Assembly: GCA_013360465.1 (NCBI GenBank) | Contig: JABWBO010000030.1 | Span: 1 to 40,850 of the forward strand | Direction: 5' to 3' | Length of the DNA: 40,850 nucleotides | From: Anaerolineae bacterium | GTDB lineage: Bacteria; Chloroflexota; Anaerolineae; Aggregatilineales; Phototrophicaceae | In this document: piece after piece, positions 26,224 through 34,555 of the stretch | Layout of the letters: each line of letters begins with the position of its first letter | Position numbering within the stretch: position 1 is the stretch's first letter | Position numbers and translations under genes: made by a program | The notes under the pieces: model-generated | The model's input: only the letters and a program-made list of their open reading frames with translations | Database searches by the model: none | What the model was told of the DNA's origin: nothing

Positions 26224-26248
26224 GGGGGCACGGCGCTGCTGTGCCCCC
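26224..26248 (+). terminator. Hairpin between second binding-protein and permease genes
   Basis: GGGGGCAC (26224-26231) pairs with GTGCCCCC (26241-26248) around a 9-base loop and is followed by TCTTTC. It lies 10 bp after the binding-protein stop and 31 bp before the permease start, the same position as the palindrome in the first importer operon. A leaky terminator or 3'-end protector is likely. Confidence 0.7.
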
Positions 26249-26279
26249 TCTTTCGGTCGGTGATAATCGGTGGACGAAC

Positions 26280-27227
26280 ATGGCATCGCAAGCACAAGCG
26301 CAAGCACTACCGGCTCAGACCGGCTGGAAGTGGTGGACTAATCTCCCGCTGGCGCGCCGGCGGACGATCACCGGCTATATTTTCATTTCGCCCTTCATGC
26401 TGGGCGTCCTCTTCTGGGTGGTGATCCCCGTCCTGGTCAACCTTTACCTGACTTTCCACAGCTGGAATCTGATGTCGCCACCGCGCTTCGTCGGTCTGGC
26501 GAATATCGAAACGCTCTTCAAAGACCCCATCCTCCCTTATGCTCTAAAAGCGACTTTTCTTTACACTGTGATGTCTGTGCCGCTGGGGCTGGCGCTCGGC
26601 TTCTTCCTGGCGAATCTGATCAACACCAATATTCGCGGCATTGCCGTCTTTCGCACGGTCTTTTATCTGCCCAGCATCGTGCCCGCCGTCGCCAACGCCC
26701 TGCTGTGGGCGTGGATGTTCAACACCGAGTTCGGCTTGATCAACAGCTTCATTCGCGCGCTCGGCGGCTCCAAGATCGCCTGGCTGCAAGACCCGGCGTG
26801 GGCGATGCCCGCTTTCGTCATCCTCAGTCTGTGGGGGTCGGGCGCGTCGATGATCATCTTCCTCGCCGGCTTGCAGGGCATCCCGGACATCTATTACGAA
26901 GCAGCGGAGATCGACGGCGCAGGGCGCTGGGCGAAGATGCGCCACATCACCCTGCCGATGATGTCGCCGATCTTCTTCTTCAACCTGGTCATCGGCTTCA
27001 TCAACTCCTTCCAGGTCTTCGTCATCGGCTATCTGATCACCGACGGCGGTCCGCAGAATTCGACGCTCTTCCTGGTTCTTTATATCTATCGATCCGCCTT
27101 CCAAAACCTGAAGATGGGTTATGCGGCGGCGCTCTCCTGGCTGCTCTTCGGCATCCTGCTGGTCCTATCGCTCATCATCTTCCGCTACCTGGGCAAGCGC
27201 GTCTACTACGAAAACCCCGGCGAATAA
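26280..27227 (+). CDS. Sugar ABC transporter permease, MalF type
   Basis: A 315-residue inner-membrane permease of standard length for the family. The first helix (about 30-52, with [17 protein letters not shown]) is followed by [20 protein letters not shown], then the BPD core. The EAA loop reads [24 protein letters not shown]. The ATG at 26280 gives a normal N terminus; an in-frame open stretch reaches back to 25887 but overlaps the binding-protein gene and lacks family likeness. The next permease follows after 14 bp, and the pair would form the importer channel. No ATPase gene accompanies it. Confidence 0.92.
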   Translation: MASQAQAQALPAQTGWKWWTNLPLARRRTITGYIFISPFMLGVLFWVVIPVLVNLYLTFHSWNLMSPPRFVGLANIETLFKDPILPYALKATFLYTVMSVPLGLALGFFLANLINTNIRGIAVFRTVFYLPSIVPAVANALLWAWMFNTEFGLINSFIRALGGSKIAWLQDPAWAMPAFVILSLWGSGASMIIFLAGLQGIPDIYYEAAEIDGAGRWAKMRHITLPMMSPIFFFNLVIGFINSFQVFVIGYLITDGGPQNSTLFLVLYIYRSAFQNLKMGYAAALSWLLFGILLVLSLIIFRYLGKRVYYENPGE

Positions 27228-27241
27228 AGAGGTCATGACCT

Positions 27242-28153
27242 ATGGCTGTCATCGAACAATCGATCAATGACCTGAACAACGGCGGTGTGGACATGGAGCT
27301 TCGCGAGACCCGCCGCCACATGAACCGCTCCGACCGAGCGTGGCGCTATTTCACCATCGCCCTGCTCATCCTCATGGCGTTCATCATGCTGATGCCCTTC
27401 ATCTGGCTGGTCACCAGCTCGCTGAAATCGCAGGTGCAGATCTTCCAGTACCCGCCAGAGTGGATTCCCAACCCGGTGCGCTTCGAAAACTACACCAACG
27501 CGCTGACCTACAAGCCCTTCGGTTTGTACCTGCGCAACACAATGATCATCGTCACGCTCAACGTCATCGCCGTCGTCTTCACCTCGTCGTTCGTCGCCTA
27601 CGGCTTCGCCCGGATGCGCTTCTGGGGGCGCGACTTCTGGTTCGGCGTCGTCATCGCCACCCTCTTCCTGCCCTATGCCATCATGATCGTGCCGCAGTTC
27701 ATCATGTTCTCGCGCCTGGGCTGGGTGGACACCTTCCTGCCGCTGACCGTGCCCTATTTCTTCGGCGGCGGGGCGTTCAACATCTTCCTGATGCGCCAGT
27801 TCTTCCGCACCATTCCTGAAGAGCTGGCGGATGCGGCACGCATCGACGGCTGCACCGAGTTCGGCATCTACTGGCGGATCATGATGCCGCTGTCGCGCCC
27901 GGCGCTGATCACCATCGGTATCTTCACCTTCCTGAGTTCGTGGAACGACCTTCTGGGTCCCATCATCTACCTGCGCTCTCCGGAGAACTTCACCGTCGCG
28001 GCGGGGCTGGCGTCCTTCCGCAGCATCCAGGATGTCAGTTGGGATCTGCAGCTGGCGGCGTCCACCGCCATGATCGTACCGGTCATCCTGCTGTTCTTCT
28101 TCGCGCAGCGCTACTTCGTCAAGGGCATCGTCATGACCGGCTTAAAGGGATAG
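27242..28153 (+). CDS. Sugar ABC transporter permease, MalG type
   Basis: A 303-residue inner-membrane permease with an N-terminal helix (about 36-58), the typical [12 protein letters not shown] after it, further helices, and EAA loop [24 protein letters not shown]. The family ending [15 protein letters not shown] is complete. Its ATG at 27242 comes 14 bp after the first permease. The stop codon lies inside the first copy of a 15-bp tandem duplication that runs into the gap before the next gene. It completes the channel of the importer that lies between the two GH127-type genes. Confidence 0.92.
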   Translation: MAVIEQSINDLNNGGVDMELRETRRHMNRSDRAWRYFTIALLILMAFIMLMPFIWLVTSSLKSQVQIFQYPPEWIPNPVRFENYTNALTYKPFGLYLRNTMIIVTLNVIAVVFTSSFVAYGFARMRFWGRDFWFGVVIATLFLPYAIMIVPQFIMFSRLGWVDTFLPLTVPYFFGGGAFNIFLMRQFFRTIPEELADAARIDGCTEFGIYWRIMMPLSRPALITIGIFTFLSSWNDLLGPIIYLRSPENFTVAAGLASFRSIQDVSWDLQLAASTAMIVPVILLFFFAQRYFVKGIVMTGLKG

Positions 28154-28172
28154 CCTGTAAAGGGACAGCCTG
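28143..28172. repeat. 15-bp tandem duplication across a permease stop codon
   Basis: TAAAGGGATAGCCTG (28143-28157) is followed at once by TAAAGGGACAGCCTG (28158-28172); one base differs. The permease stop TAG is in the first copy, and in the second copy the corresponding codon is CAG. Confidence 0.85.
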
Positions 28173-28212
28173 CTCGCCGGTCGTTTGGCAGCCGCCAGAA
28201 TGGAATATCATC

Positions 28213-30006
28213 ATGATTAAAGCGAAATCCTTCTCGCTGGAGCAGGTGCGCCTGCTGGACGGCGTGTTCAAAGCCGCCATGGAACGGGATCAGGCATACA
28301 TGCTGTCGCTGGACCCGGCGCGTCTGCTGCGCAGCTTCCGGGTGACGGCGGGGCTGCCGACGACCGCCGAACCGCTCGGCGGGTGGGAAAGCCCGGACTG
28401 CGAGCTGCGCGGGCACACCATCGGGCACTATCTGAGCGCCTGCGCGCTGATGTTCGCCGGCACGGGCGACGCCCGCTTCAAGGAGCGCGCCGACCTGATC
28501 GTGAGCGAACTTGCCGCCTGTCAGGACGCCCTGCCCGCCCAGGGCTACACGCCGGGATTCCTGTCGGCATACCCGGAGTCTTTCTTCGATCGGGTGGAGC
28601 GCCGTTTCATAGTCTGGGCGCCCTACTACACCCTGCACAAGATCATGGCGGGGCTGCTCGACGCCTACGCCCACTGCGGCAGCCGCCAGGCGCTCGACAT
28701 CGCCGAGAGGCTCGCCGGCTGGATTCAAACCCGGCTCAGCCGACTCGATCACGAAGAGGTGCAGATCATGCTGCTCAACGAACCGGGCGGCATGAACGAA
28801 GCCCTGGCGAACCTCTATGGCATCACCGGCAAAGCCGAACACCGGGCGCTGAGCCTGGCGTTCAATGACGAGGTGGTCCTCGACCCGCTGGCGCGCGGGG
28901 TGGATCAGCTCGACCGGCTGCACGCCAACACACAGATCCCCAAGGCGGTCGGCGCGGCGCGGCAGTACGAACTCACCGGCGAAACCCGCTTCCGCGACAT
29001 CGCTCGCTTCCTCTGGGAGCGGGTGGCGCTGCATCGATCCTACGTCATCGGCGGCAACAGCGACGATGAGCTGTTCTTCCCGGCAGACCGCTTCGCGCAG
29101 CACCTCAGCCCGCGTTCCGCCGAGACCTGCAACACCTACAACATGCTCCGCTTGACCCGCCATCTCTTCGCCTGGGAGCCTTCGGCGTGGACGATGGATT
29201 TCTACGAGCGGGCGCTGTTCAATCACATCCTCGGCTCGCAGGACCCGGAGACGGGCATGATGCTCTATTTCGCCTCACTCAAGCCGGGACACTTCAAGGT
29301 TTACAGCTCGCCGGAACACTCGTTCTGGTGCTGCACCGGCACGGGCATGGAGAACCACGCCAAATATGGCGAGACGGTCTACGGGCACGATGACGACTCG
29401 CTCTACGTCAATCTGTTCATCGCCTCGGAACTGACCTGGGGCGACAAAGGGGTGGTCCTGCGCCAGGAAACGCGCTTCCCAGAAGAGGAGACGACCCGCC
29501 TGACCCTGCGCTGCCGCCGCCCGCTGCACCTGACGATCAAGGTGCGCTGTCCGGGCTGGGCGAACGGCGTCAGCCTCACCGTCAACGGCGCAGCGGTCCC
29601 GGTGCGTCTGTCCGCCAACGGTTATATCCCGATCTCGCGAGAATGGTCCGACGGCGACCAGATCGCCATCCGCCTGCCGATGCGCCTGCACGTCGAGTCG
29701 CTGCCGGACGCCCCAGACGTAGCGGCGGCGCTCTATGGACCCATCGTCCTCGCCGGAGCGCTCGGCACGGAAGATATGCCGAATGTCTATCAGAAGTTCA
29801 TGCACACGCGCGAGTCGCCGGTCCACTGGGGCGCGACGCCCGCCGTGCCGGTTCTGTACGGCGATCTCGACGCCGTGCTGGGGCGGATCGAAGTCGTCGA
29901 AGGTCAGCCGCTCACCTTCCGCCTTGACGGCATCACCCTCCTGCCGTTTTATCGACTGCACCATCAGCGTTACACTGTGTACTGGAAGACGCAGCCCGTG
30001 ACGTGA
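28213..30006 (+). CDS. GH127-like (DUF1680) glycoside hydrolase, second paralogue
   Basis: A 597-residue cytoplasmic protein of the beta-L-arabinofuranosidase superfamily, distant from the first copy at 22778. Helical-barrel motifs include LRGHTIGHYLSACA, YYTLHKIMAGLLDAY and NEPGGMNEALANLY, which are those of the DUF1680 branch that acts on plant arabinosides. The zinc set is Glu304-x-Cys306 (SAETCNTYN) and Cys373-Cys374 (FWCCTGTGMEN); Glu286 (DDELFF) is the likely acid/base. The CC pair lacks the CPCC form of the first copy. I chose the ATG at 28213 by the family's N terminus (MIKAKSFSLEQVRLLDG); the ribosome site is weak. It follows the importer permease by 59 bp and precedes the aldo/keto reductase, so it is probably in that operon. 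Confidence 0.9.
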   Translation: MIKAKSFSLEQVRLLDGVFKAAMERDQAYMLSLDPARLLRSFRVTAGLPTTAEPLGGWESPDCELRGHTIGHYLSACALMFAGTGDARFKERADLIVSELAACQDALPAQGYTPGFLSAYPESFFDRVERRFIVWAPYYTLHKIMAGLLDAYAHCGSRQALDIAERLAGWIQTRLSRLDHEEVQIMLLNEPGGMNEALANLYGITGKAEHRALSLAFNDEVVLDPLARGVDQLDRLHANTQIPKAVGAARQYELTGETRFRDIARFLWERVALHRSYVIGGNSDDELFFPADRFAQHLSPRSAETCNTYNMLRLTRHLFAWEPSAWTMDFYERALFNHILGSQDPETGMMLYFASLKPGHFKVYSSPEHSFWCCTGTGMENHAKYGETVYGHDDDSLYVNLFIASELTWGDKGVVLRQETRFPEEETTRLTLRCRRPLHLTIKVRCPGWANGVSLTVNGAAVPVRLSANGYIPISREWSDGDQIAIRLPMRLHVESLPDAPDVAAALYGPIVLAGALGTEDMPNVYQKFMHTRESPVHWGATPAVPVLYGDLDAVLGRIEVVEGQPLTFRLDGITLLPFYRLHHQRYTVYWKTQPVT

Positions 30007-30028
30007 CCTGTGGAGGTGAAACATCGCT

Positions 30029-30967
30029 ATGAAAATGCTGCCTCTCGGCAAGACCGGCATGGAAGTCAGCGCGCTCTGCCTGGGCGCGATGTACTTCGGC
30101 AGCCGCAATGATGCGGCGACATCTTATCGCATCCTCGACGCCTACACCGGCGCGGGCGGCAGTTTCATCGACACCGCCAACATTTACGCCTGGTGGGTGG
30201 AAGGCTTCCAGGGCGGCGAAAGCGAGACCCTGCTCGGCGCATGGATGGCGGCGCGGGGCAACCGCGACCAGGTGTTCATCGCCTCCAAAGTCGGTTTCGG
30301 CTACATGGATGTGCCGAAGCGGCTGCGCGCCCGCGACATCGAGCAGGAATGCGAGAAGAGCCTGCGCCGCCTGAGGACCGACCGGCTCGATCTCTTCTAC
30401 GCCCATGTCGATGACCGTCAGACGCCGCTGGAAGAGACGATGGGAGCCTTCGACCGTCTGGTCCGGGCGGGCAAGGTGCGCACTATCGGCGCGAGCAACT
30501 ATCTGGCGTGGCGCATGGAAGAAGCGCGCTGGACCAGCGAGACGCGCGGGTGGGCGTCGTTCTGCTGCGTACAGCAGCACTACACCTACCTGCGGCTGCG
30601 ACCGGGCATGAGCGTCGCCCCTCAGGAGATGGTCAACGATGATCTGCTGGACTGGTTGAAGGCGCGGAGCATCACCCTGCTTGCCTACAGCGTCCTGCAA
30701 TCCGGAGCCTACACCCGCGCCGACCGATCTCTGCGCCGCGAGCTTCAGATGCCGGATAACACCCGCCGGCTGGAAGTGCTGCGCGCCATCGCCCAGGAGA
30801 CCGGCGCGACCGCGAACCAGGTCATCCTTCGCTGGATGATGGATCGCGCTATCATCCCGCTGATCGCCGCCAGCAGCGAGGAGCAGATGGCGGAAAACCT
30901 CGGCGCGCTGAACGTCACGCTCAGCGCCGAACAGACAGACCGGCTGAATCGAGCGGGGACGGACTGA
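30029..30967 (+). CDS. Aldo/keto reductase
   Basis: A 312-residue NAD(P)H-dependent oxidoreductase with a TIM-barrel fold. The catalytic tetrad is complete: Asp48 and Tyr53 (DTANIY), Lys87 (SKVGFG) and His126 (YAHVDD). The N terminus, LGKTGMEVSALCLGAMYFG, is typical of the YccK/Tas-like group. GGAGGTG lies upstream of the ATG at 30029. It is 22 bp after the second GH127-like gene and one base before the epimerase-like gene, so it probably works on a sugar or sugar acid released by the hydrolases. The substrate is not determined. Confidence 0.92.
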   Translation: MKMLPLGKTGMEVSALCLGAMYFGSRNDAATSYRILDAYTGAGGSFIDTANIYAWWVEGFQGGESETLLGAWMAARGNRDQVFIASKVGFGYMDVPKRLRARDIEQECEKSLRRLRTDRLDLFYAHVDDRQTPLEETMGAFDRLVRAGKVRTIGASNYLAWRMEEARWTSETRGWASFCCVQQHYTYLRLRPGMSVAPQEMVNDDLLDWLKARSITLLAYSVLQSGAYTRADRSLRRELQMPDNTRRLEVLRAIAQETGATANQVILRWMMDRAIIPLIAASSEEQMAENLGALNVTLSAEQTDRLNRAGTD

Positions 30968-30968
30968 C

Positions 30969-31922
30969 ATGCGCATCGTGATCATTGGCGGCAGCGGGCA
31001 TATCGGGACTTACCTCGTGCCGATGCTGGTCGAAAGCGGACATGAGGTGATCAACGTCGCGCGCGGGCAGCGCGATCCCTACCTGCCCCATGCGGCGTGG
31101 CGGCAGGTGCAGCAGATCGCCGCCGACCGCGCGGCGGAAGACGCCGCCGGGACGTTCGGCGCGCGCATCCGTGATCTCAACCCGGAAGTGGTCATCGATC
31201 TGATCTGCTTCACCGAAGACAGCAGCCGCCAGATCGTCGAGGCGCTGCGCGGGCGGATCAGCCATTTCCTGCACTGCGGCACGATCTGGGCGCACGGGCA
31301 CAGCACGCGCACGCCGGCGACCGAAGATCAGGCGCGCCAGCCGTTCGGCAATTACGGCATTCAAAAGTGGCAGATCGAGTCGACGCTGCTGAGCGAAGCG
31401 CGCCGGGGCGGTTTCCCTGCCACGGTGCTGATGCCGGGGCACATCGTCGGACCCGGTTATGCGCCGCTCAACCCTGCCGGGCATTTCACGCCGGCGGTCT
31501 TCACGCAGATGGCGCGCGGCGAAGCGCTCTGCCTGCCCAACCTGGGGCAGGAGACCGTGCATCACGTCCACGCGGCGGATGTAGCGCAGGCGTTTTACAG
31601 GGCGATGACCCACTGGAGCAGCAGCATCGGCGAGAACTTCCACACCGTCTCGCCCGCTGCCCTCAGCCTGCGCGGCTATGCCGAGGCGATGTACGACTGG
31701 TTCGGAAAGCCGCCGGCGCTGACCTATCTGCCCTGGGAAGACTGGCGCAAAACAGTGACCGAGCAGGAGGCGGCGGCGACCTGGGATCACATCGCCCACA
31801 GTCCCTGCGCCAGCATCGAAAAAGCGCGTCGGCTGATCGGCTACGCGCCGCGCTATTCGTCGCTGGAAGCAGTGCAGGAGGCGGTCTCCTGGTTGATCGA
31901 TCACAACATCGTCCAGAACTGA
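30969..31922 (+). CDS. NAD-dependent epimerase/dehydratase (extended SDR)
   Basis: A 317-residue protein with the cofactor loop IGGSGHIG (Gly7-Gly13) and active-site Tyr129/Lys133 in YGIQK. The usual upstream Ser/Thr is in HCGTIWAHG. Extended-SDR enzymes of this type modify nucleotide sugars or free sugars. The gene begins one base after the aldo/keto reductase stop, so coupling is tight. The C-terminal half (FHTVSPAALSLRGYAEAM) resembles substrate-binding parts of nucleoside-diphosphate-sugar epimerases. A role in further handling of released pentose is inference. Confidence 0.9.
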   Translation: MRIVIIGGSGHIGTYLVPMLVESGHEVINVARGQRDPYLPHAAWRQVQQIAADRAAEDAAGTFGARIRDLNPEVVIDLICFTEDSSRQIVEALRGRISHFLHCGTIWAHGHSTRTPATEDQARQPFGNYGIQKWQIESTLLSEARRGGFPATVLMPGHIVGPGYAPLNPAGHFTPAVFTQMARGEALCLPNLGQETVHHVHAADVAQAFYRAMTHWSSSIGENFHTVSPAALSLRGYAEAMYDWFGKPPALTYLPWEDWRKTVTEQEAAATWDHIAHSPCASIEKARRLIGYAPRYSSLEAVQEAVSWLIDHNIVQN

Positions 31923-32320
31923 CCCGCGCCGCCGGGACGTATGTCCTACTGCTGAGCCTGCCGGCGATCACCCCTCTGGTCATCGGCAGGCTCGGCGCGT
32001 TCGACTTCCCCGCCGGATGGTACGCCTACGTGGGCAGCGCCTTCGGACCGGGCGGGCTGCGTGGGCGGTTGGCGCATCATCTCGCTCCGGTCCGCAAGCC
32101 GCACTGGCACATCGACTATCTGCGTCAGGCGGCGACCTGCCGCGAAGTCTGGTCCGTCGCCGGCGAGGCCAGCCGCGAACACGCCTGGGCGGCGGCGCTG
32201 CTGGCGACGCCGGGCGCATCGACGCCTGCGCCGCGCTTCGGCGCATCGGACTGCGCCTGCCCGACGCACCTGATCCACTTCGCCGTGAAACCAGACCTGA
32301 CGGCGCTCCTCGATCCATGA
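31919..32320 (+). CDS. DUF123 / GIY-YIG-like protein, apparent CTG start
   Basis: A 133-residue protein of the DUF123 (Uri-type, GIY-YIG-like) family, known as predicted nucleases. Family motifs are GTYVLLL at the start, IGRLGAFDFPAGWYAYVGSAFG, WHIDYL, and near the end FGASDCACPTHLIHF. Frame and family alignment put the N terminus at the CTG at 31919, which overlaps the epimerase stop in a CTGA arrangement. No ATG, GTG or TTG lies in this frame at a suitable place, and there is no ribosome site, so translation by reinitiation is inferred. It seems an add-on to the sugar operon and need not share its function. Confidence 0.82.
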   Translation: MTRAAGTYVLLLSLPAITPLVIGRLGAFDFPAGWYAYVGSAFGPGGLRGRLAHHLAPVRKPHWHIDYLRQAATCREVWSVAGEASREHAWAAALLATPGASTPAPRFGASDCACPTHLIHFAVKPDLTALLDP

Positions 32321-32340
32321 TCCGTGACCGCGCCGCTGTC

Positions 32341-32384
32341 GCAGATTCGTAAGGCGGACTACAATCGCTGCCATGCGAATCTGC
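32341..32384 (+). promoter_or_regulatory. Inverted repeat around a -10-like element upstream of the Cache-channel gene
   Basis: GCAGATTCG (32341-32349) and CGAATCTGC (32376-32384) are exact complements with 26 bases between. Within them lies TACAAT (32360-32365), one base off the -10 consensus. No good -35 is visible. It could be an operator or a leader hairpin for the gene that starts at 32401. Confidence 0.4.
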
Positions 32385-32400
32385 CGGACTGCGAGGCGAT

Positions 32401-34494
32401 ATGCGGCGGCTCTCAACGCTCATCCTGACGATCCTGCTCGTCATTGCCGTGATGGTGACGGCGCTGCTGACCTACGGCTATCTGAGCTTTCGCAGCCGCC
32501 TGGAAGACAAAGCGGTCGCCGCCGCCCAGACTCAGGCGGTCGCCGCCTCGGAGCACATCAGCGCAGCGTTCGGCGAGGTGATGTCCACCGCCGCACTGCT
32601 CGCCGCTGAACTCGAAGACGGCGCGCTGCCCTACAGCAGCATCGAAACGCGCTTGCGCGAGATCGCCGCCGACCGCCCGAACATCGACGGCATCGCCATC
32701 ACGTTCGAGCCGTTCGCCTACGATCCTGATCTGCGCCTGTTTCAGACCTACGTCTACAAGCTGCCCGACGGCATGTACGATGCGCTGGTCGGGGCGACCT
32801 ACGACTACACCCAGACGCCCAACCCCGCCGCCGGGATCAACACCGGTTGGTACGTCGATACCCTGCGCGAAGGCGCGCAGTGGCATGAGCCGTTCTTTGC
32901 CACCGGCGCGCAGAAGATTCTGGTCGAATACGGGCTGCCCTTCGCGCCCCTCGGCGGGCAGGGCGAAGGTCCCGCCGGCATCATCAGCATCGACTACACC
33001 CTCCAGGATATGAGCGCGCTGATCCGGGCGCTGGAACTCGGCGCGACCGGCTACGGCTTCGTCATCTCGGCGGAGGGTAGATTTCTGGCGCACCCGGTGC
33101 GCGAATATATGGTCAACCGGACGATCTTCGAGGTCGGCAGCGACGAAGCGCTGACCGAGGCGGCGCGTCTGGCGCTCGGCGGAGCCAGTCAGTTCGTCGA
33201 AATCCCTGACCCGATCACCGGGGAGACGACGTGGCATTTCTTCGAGCCGATCGGCGCGACCGGCTGGTCCATCGGCATCGTCCTGGACTCCACCCACTTC
33301 CTTCCAGACGCCCGGCAGACCGTGCGCGATCAGATGACGATTGCCCTGGCGGCGGCGAGCGCCATCTTTCTGGCGGCGACGCTCCTCTTCCATGTCGATC
33401 ACTTCCACTTCACCAACTTCTGGACGGTCTCCGGCGTCTTTTCGATGCTGTGCGTCGCGCTGATCGCGCTGGCATGGACGCTGACCAACCGCCTGGAAGT
33501 CGTCGATGGCACAAGCATCACCAGCCCGTCGCAGATGGATCGCTACCTGGAGGGGTTGACGAGCGCCAACCCTGCCGCCGCGCCGCTGCGCGTGCCCACC
33601 GGTATCCTGATTCAGTCGCTTCAGTTTCCCGACGCCACCTCGGTAACGATCAACGGCTACATCTGGCAGCGCTACCCGGTCGACTCTCCGTTGCAGCGGG
33701 GGTTCGCCCTGCCGCAGCGCACCGGCGAAGAGGCGACGCTCGACGAGGTGAGCCGCCGGCGCATCGGCGATGAAGAGGTGATCACCTGGTACGTCGGGGT
33801 GACGCTGCGCCAGAGCTACGACCCGACGCGCTTCCCCTTTGACCACCGCCTCATCACGATCCGCCTTGCCCCGGCGGACCTGAACGCGGCGGTCATCCTC
33901 ATCCCAGACCTCGACGCCTATGACTTGATCAGCCCCCGCCTGCTGCCGGGGGTCGATCCGCAGGCGGGCGTCAACAACTGGTCCCTGCAAACCAGCCGCT
34001 TCGCCTATACCGCCGCGCCGATCACCACCTCGCTGGGCATGACGCGGGACGAAGCCGCCCCCCGGTCCGCTGAACTGCGCTTCAGCATCCAGGCGCAGCG
34101 CGTCTCCCTGGGACCCTTCATCGCTTATCTGCTGCCGGGGCTGATCGCGGCGGCGATGACCTTCGCCTATCTGATGAGCGGGCACGAGCCGGGGAAAGCG
34201 GAGCAGATCACCAACGCCCTCAATTACGCGGCGGCGCTCTTCTTCGTCGTGGCGGTGATCCACACCGCGCTGCGCGATCAAGTCGCGGCAGTCGGCATCA
34301 CCTACATGGAAGTGCTGTATATGCTGCTTTACGTGGCTATCGTGGCGGTGGCGGCGAATATCTTCGCCGTCGCCCGGCGTGCGGGGTGGGCGATAGTACG
34401 CTATCGCAACAACATCGCGCCGAAAGTGCTGTACTGGCCCGTCTTCGCCGGGGTGATGCTGATCGCCACGCTGGCGGTCTTCGTGTACTGCTGA
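32401..34494 (+). CDS. Cache-domain sensor fused to pentameric ligand-gated ion channel-like module
   Basis: A 697-residue membrane protein. An N-terminal helix (9-29) leads to an extracytosolic double Cache domain (about 35-300; WHEPFF, PAGIISIDY, GYGFVISAEGRFLAHP are typical). Two helices follow (about 314-332 and 341-361) and then a second extracytosolic beta-rich domain (about 375-565) with GILIQSLQFPDATSV, INGYIWQRY and the Pro-loop word RFPFD (477-481), as in prokaryotic pentameric channels such as GLIC (RYPFD). The end has four helices in channel spacing: about 571-593, 605-624, 634-658, 676-696, with the C terminus just after M4. No cysteine pair in the loop. No HAMP, kinase or cyclase part. 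I infer a ligand-sensing cation or anion channel. Alternative: another Cache-type membrane receptor with chance likeness in the second half. Confidence 0.78.
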   Translation: MRRLSTLILTILLVIAVMVTALLTYGYLSFRSRLEDKAVAAAQTQAVAASEHISAAFGEVMSTAALLAAELEDGALPYSSIETRLREIAADRPNIDGIAITFEPFAYDPDLRLFQTYVYKLPDGMYDALVGATYDYTQTPNPAAGINTGWYVDTLREGAQWHEPFFATGAQKILVEYGLPFAPLGGQGEGPAGIISIDYTLQDMSALIRALELGATGYGFVISAEGRFLAHPVREYMVNRTIFEVGSDEALTEAARLALGGASQFVEIPDPITGETTWHFFEPIGATGWSIGIVLDSTHFLPDARQTVRDQMTIALAAASAIFLAATLLFHVDHFHFTNFWTVSGVFSMLCVALIALAWTLTNRLEVVDGTSITSPSQMDRYLEGLTSANPAAAPLRVPTGILIQSLQFPDATSVTINGYIWQRYPVDSPLQRGFALPQRTGEEATLDEVSRRRIGDEEVITWYVGVTLRQSYDPTRFPFDHRLITIRLAPADLNAAVILIPDLDAYDLISPRLLPGVDPQAGVNNWSLQTSRFAYTAAPITTSLGMTRDEAAPRSAELRFSIQAQRVSLGPFIAYLLPGLIAAAMTFAYLMSGHEPGKAEQITNALNYAAALFFVVAVIHTALRDQVAAVGITYMEVLYMLLYVAIVAVAANIFAVARRAGWAIVRYRNNIAPKVLYWPVFAGVMLIATLAVFVYC

Positions 34495-34555
34495 CAGTGG
34501 ATCGTCCAGCGAGTACAAGGGGCAACCCCGACACGCCAGCCGCGCGCTTGGTGCG

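Noticed and set aside
25887-26279. Longer N terminus for the second MalF-type permease
   Set aside because: The extension runs inside the binding-protein gene in another frame and has no membrane or family features; the ATG at 26280 gives the normal start.
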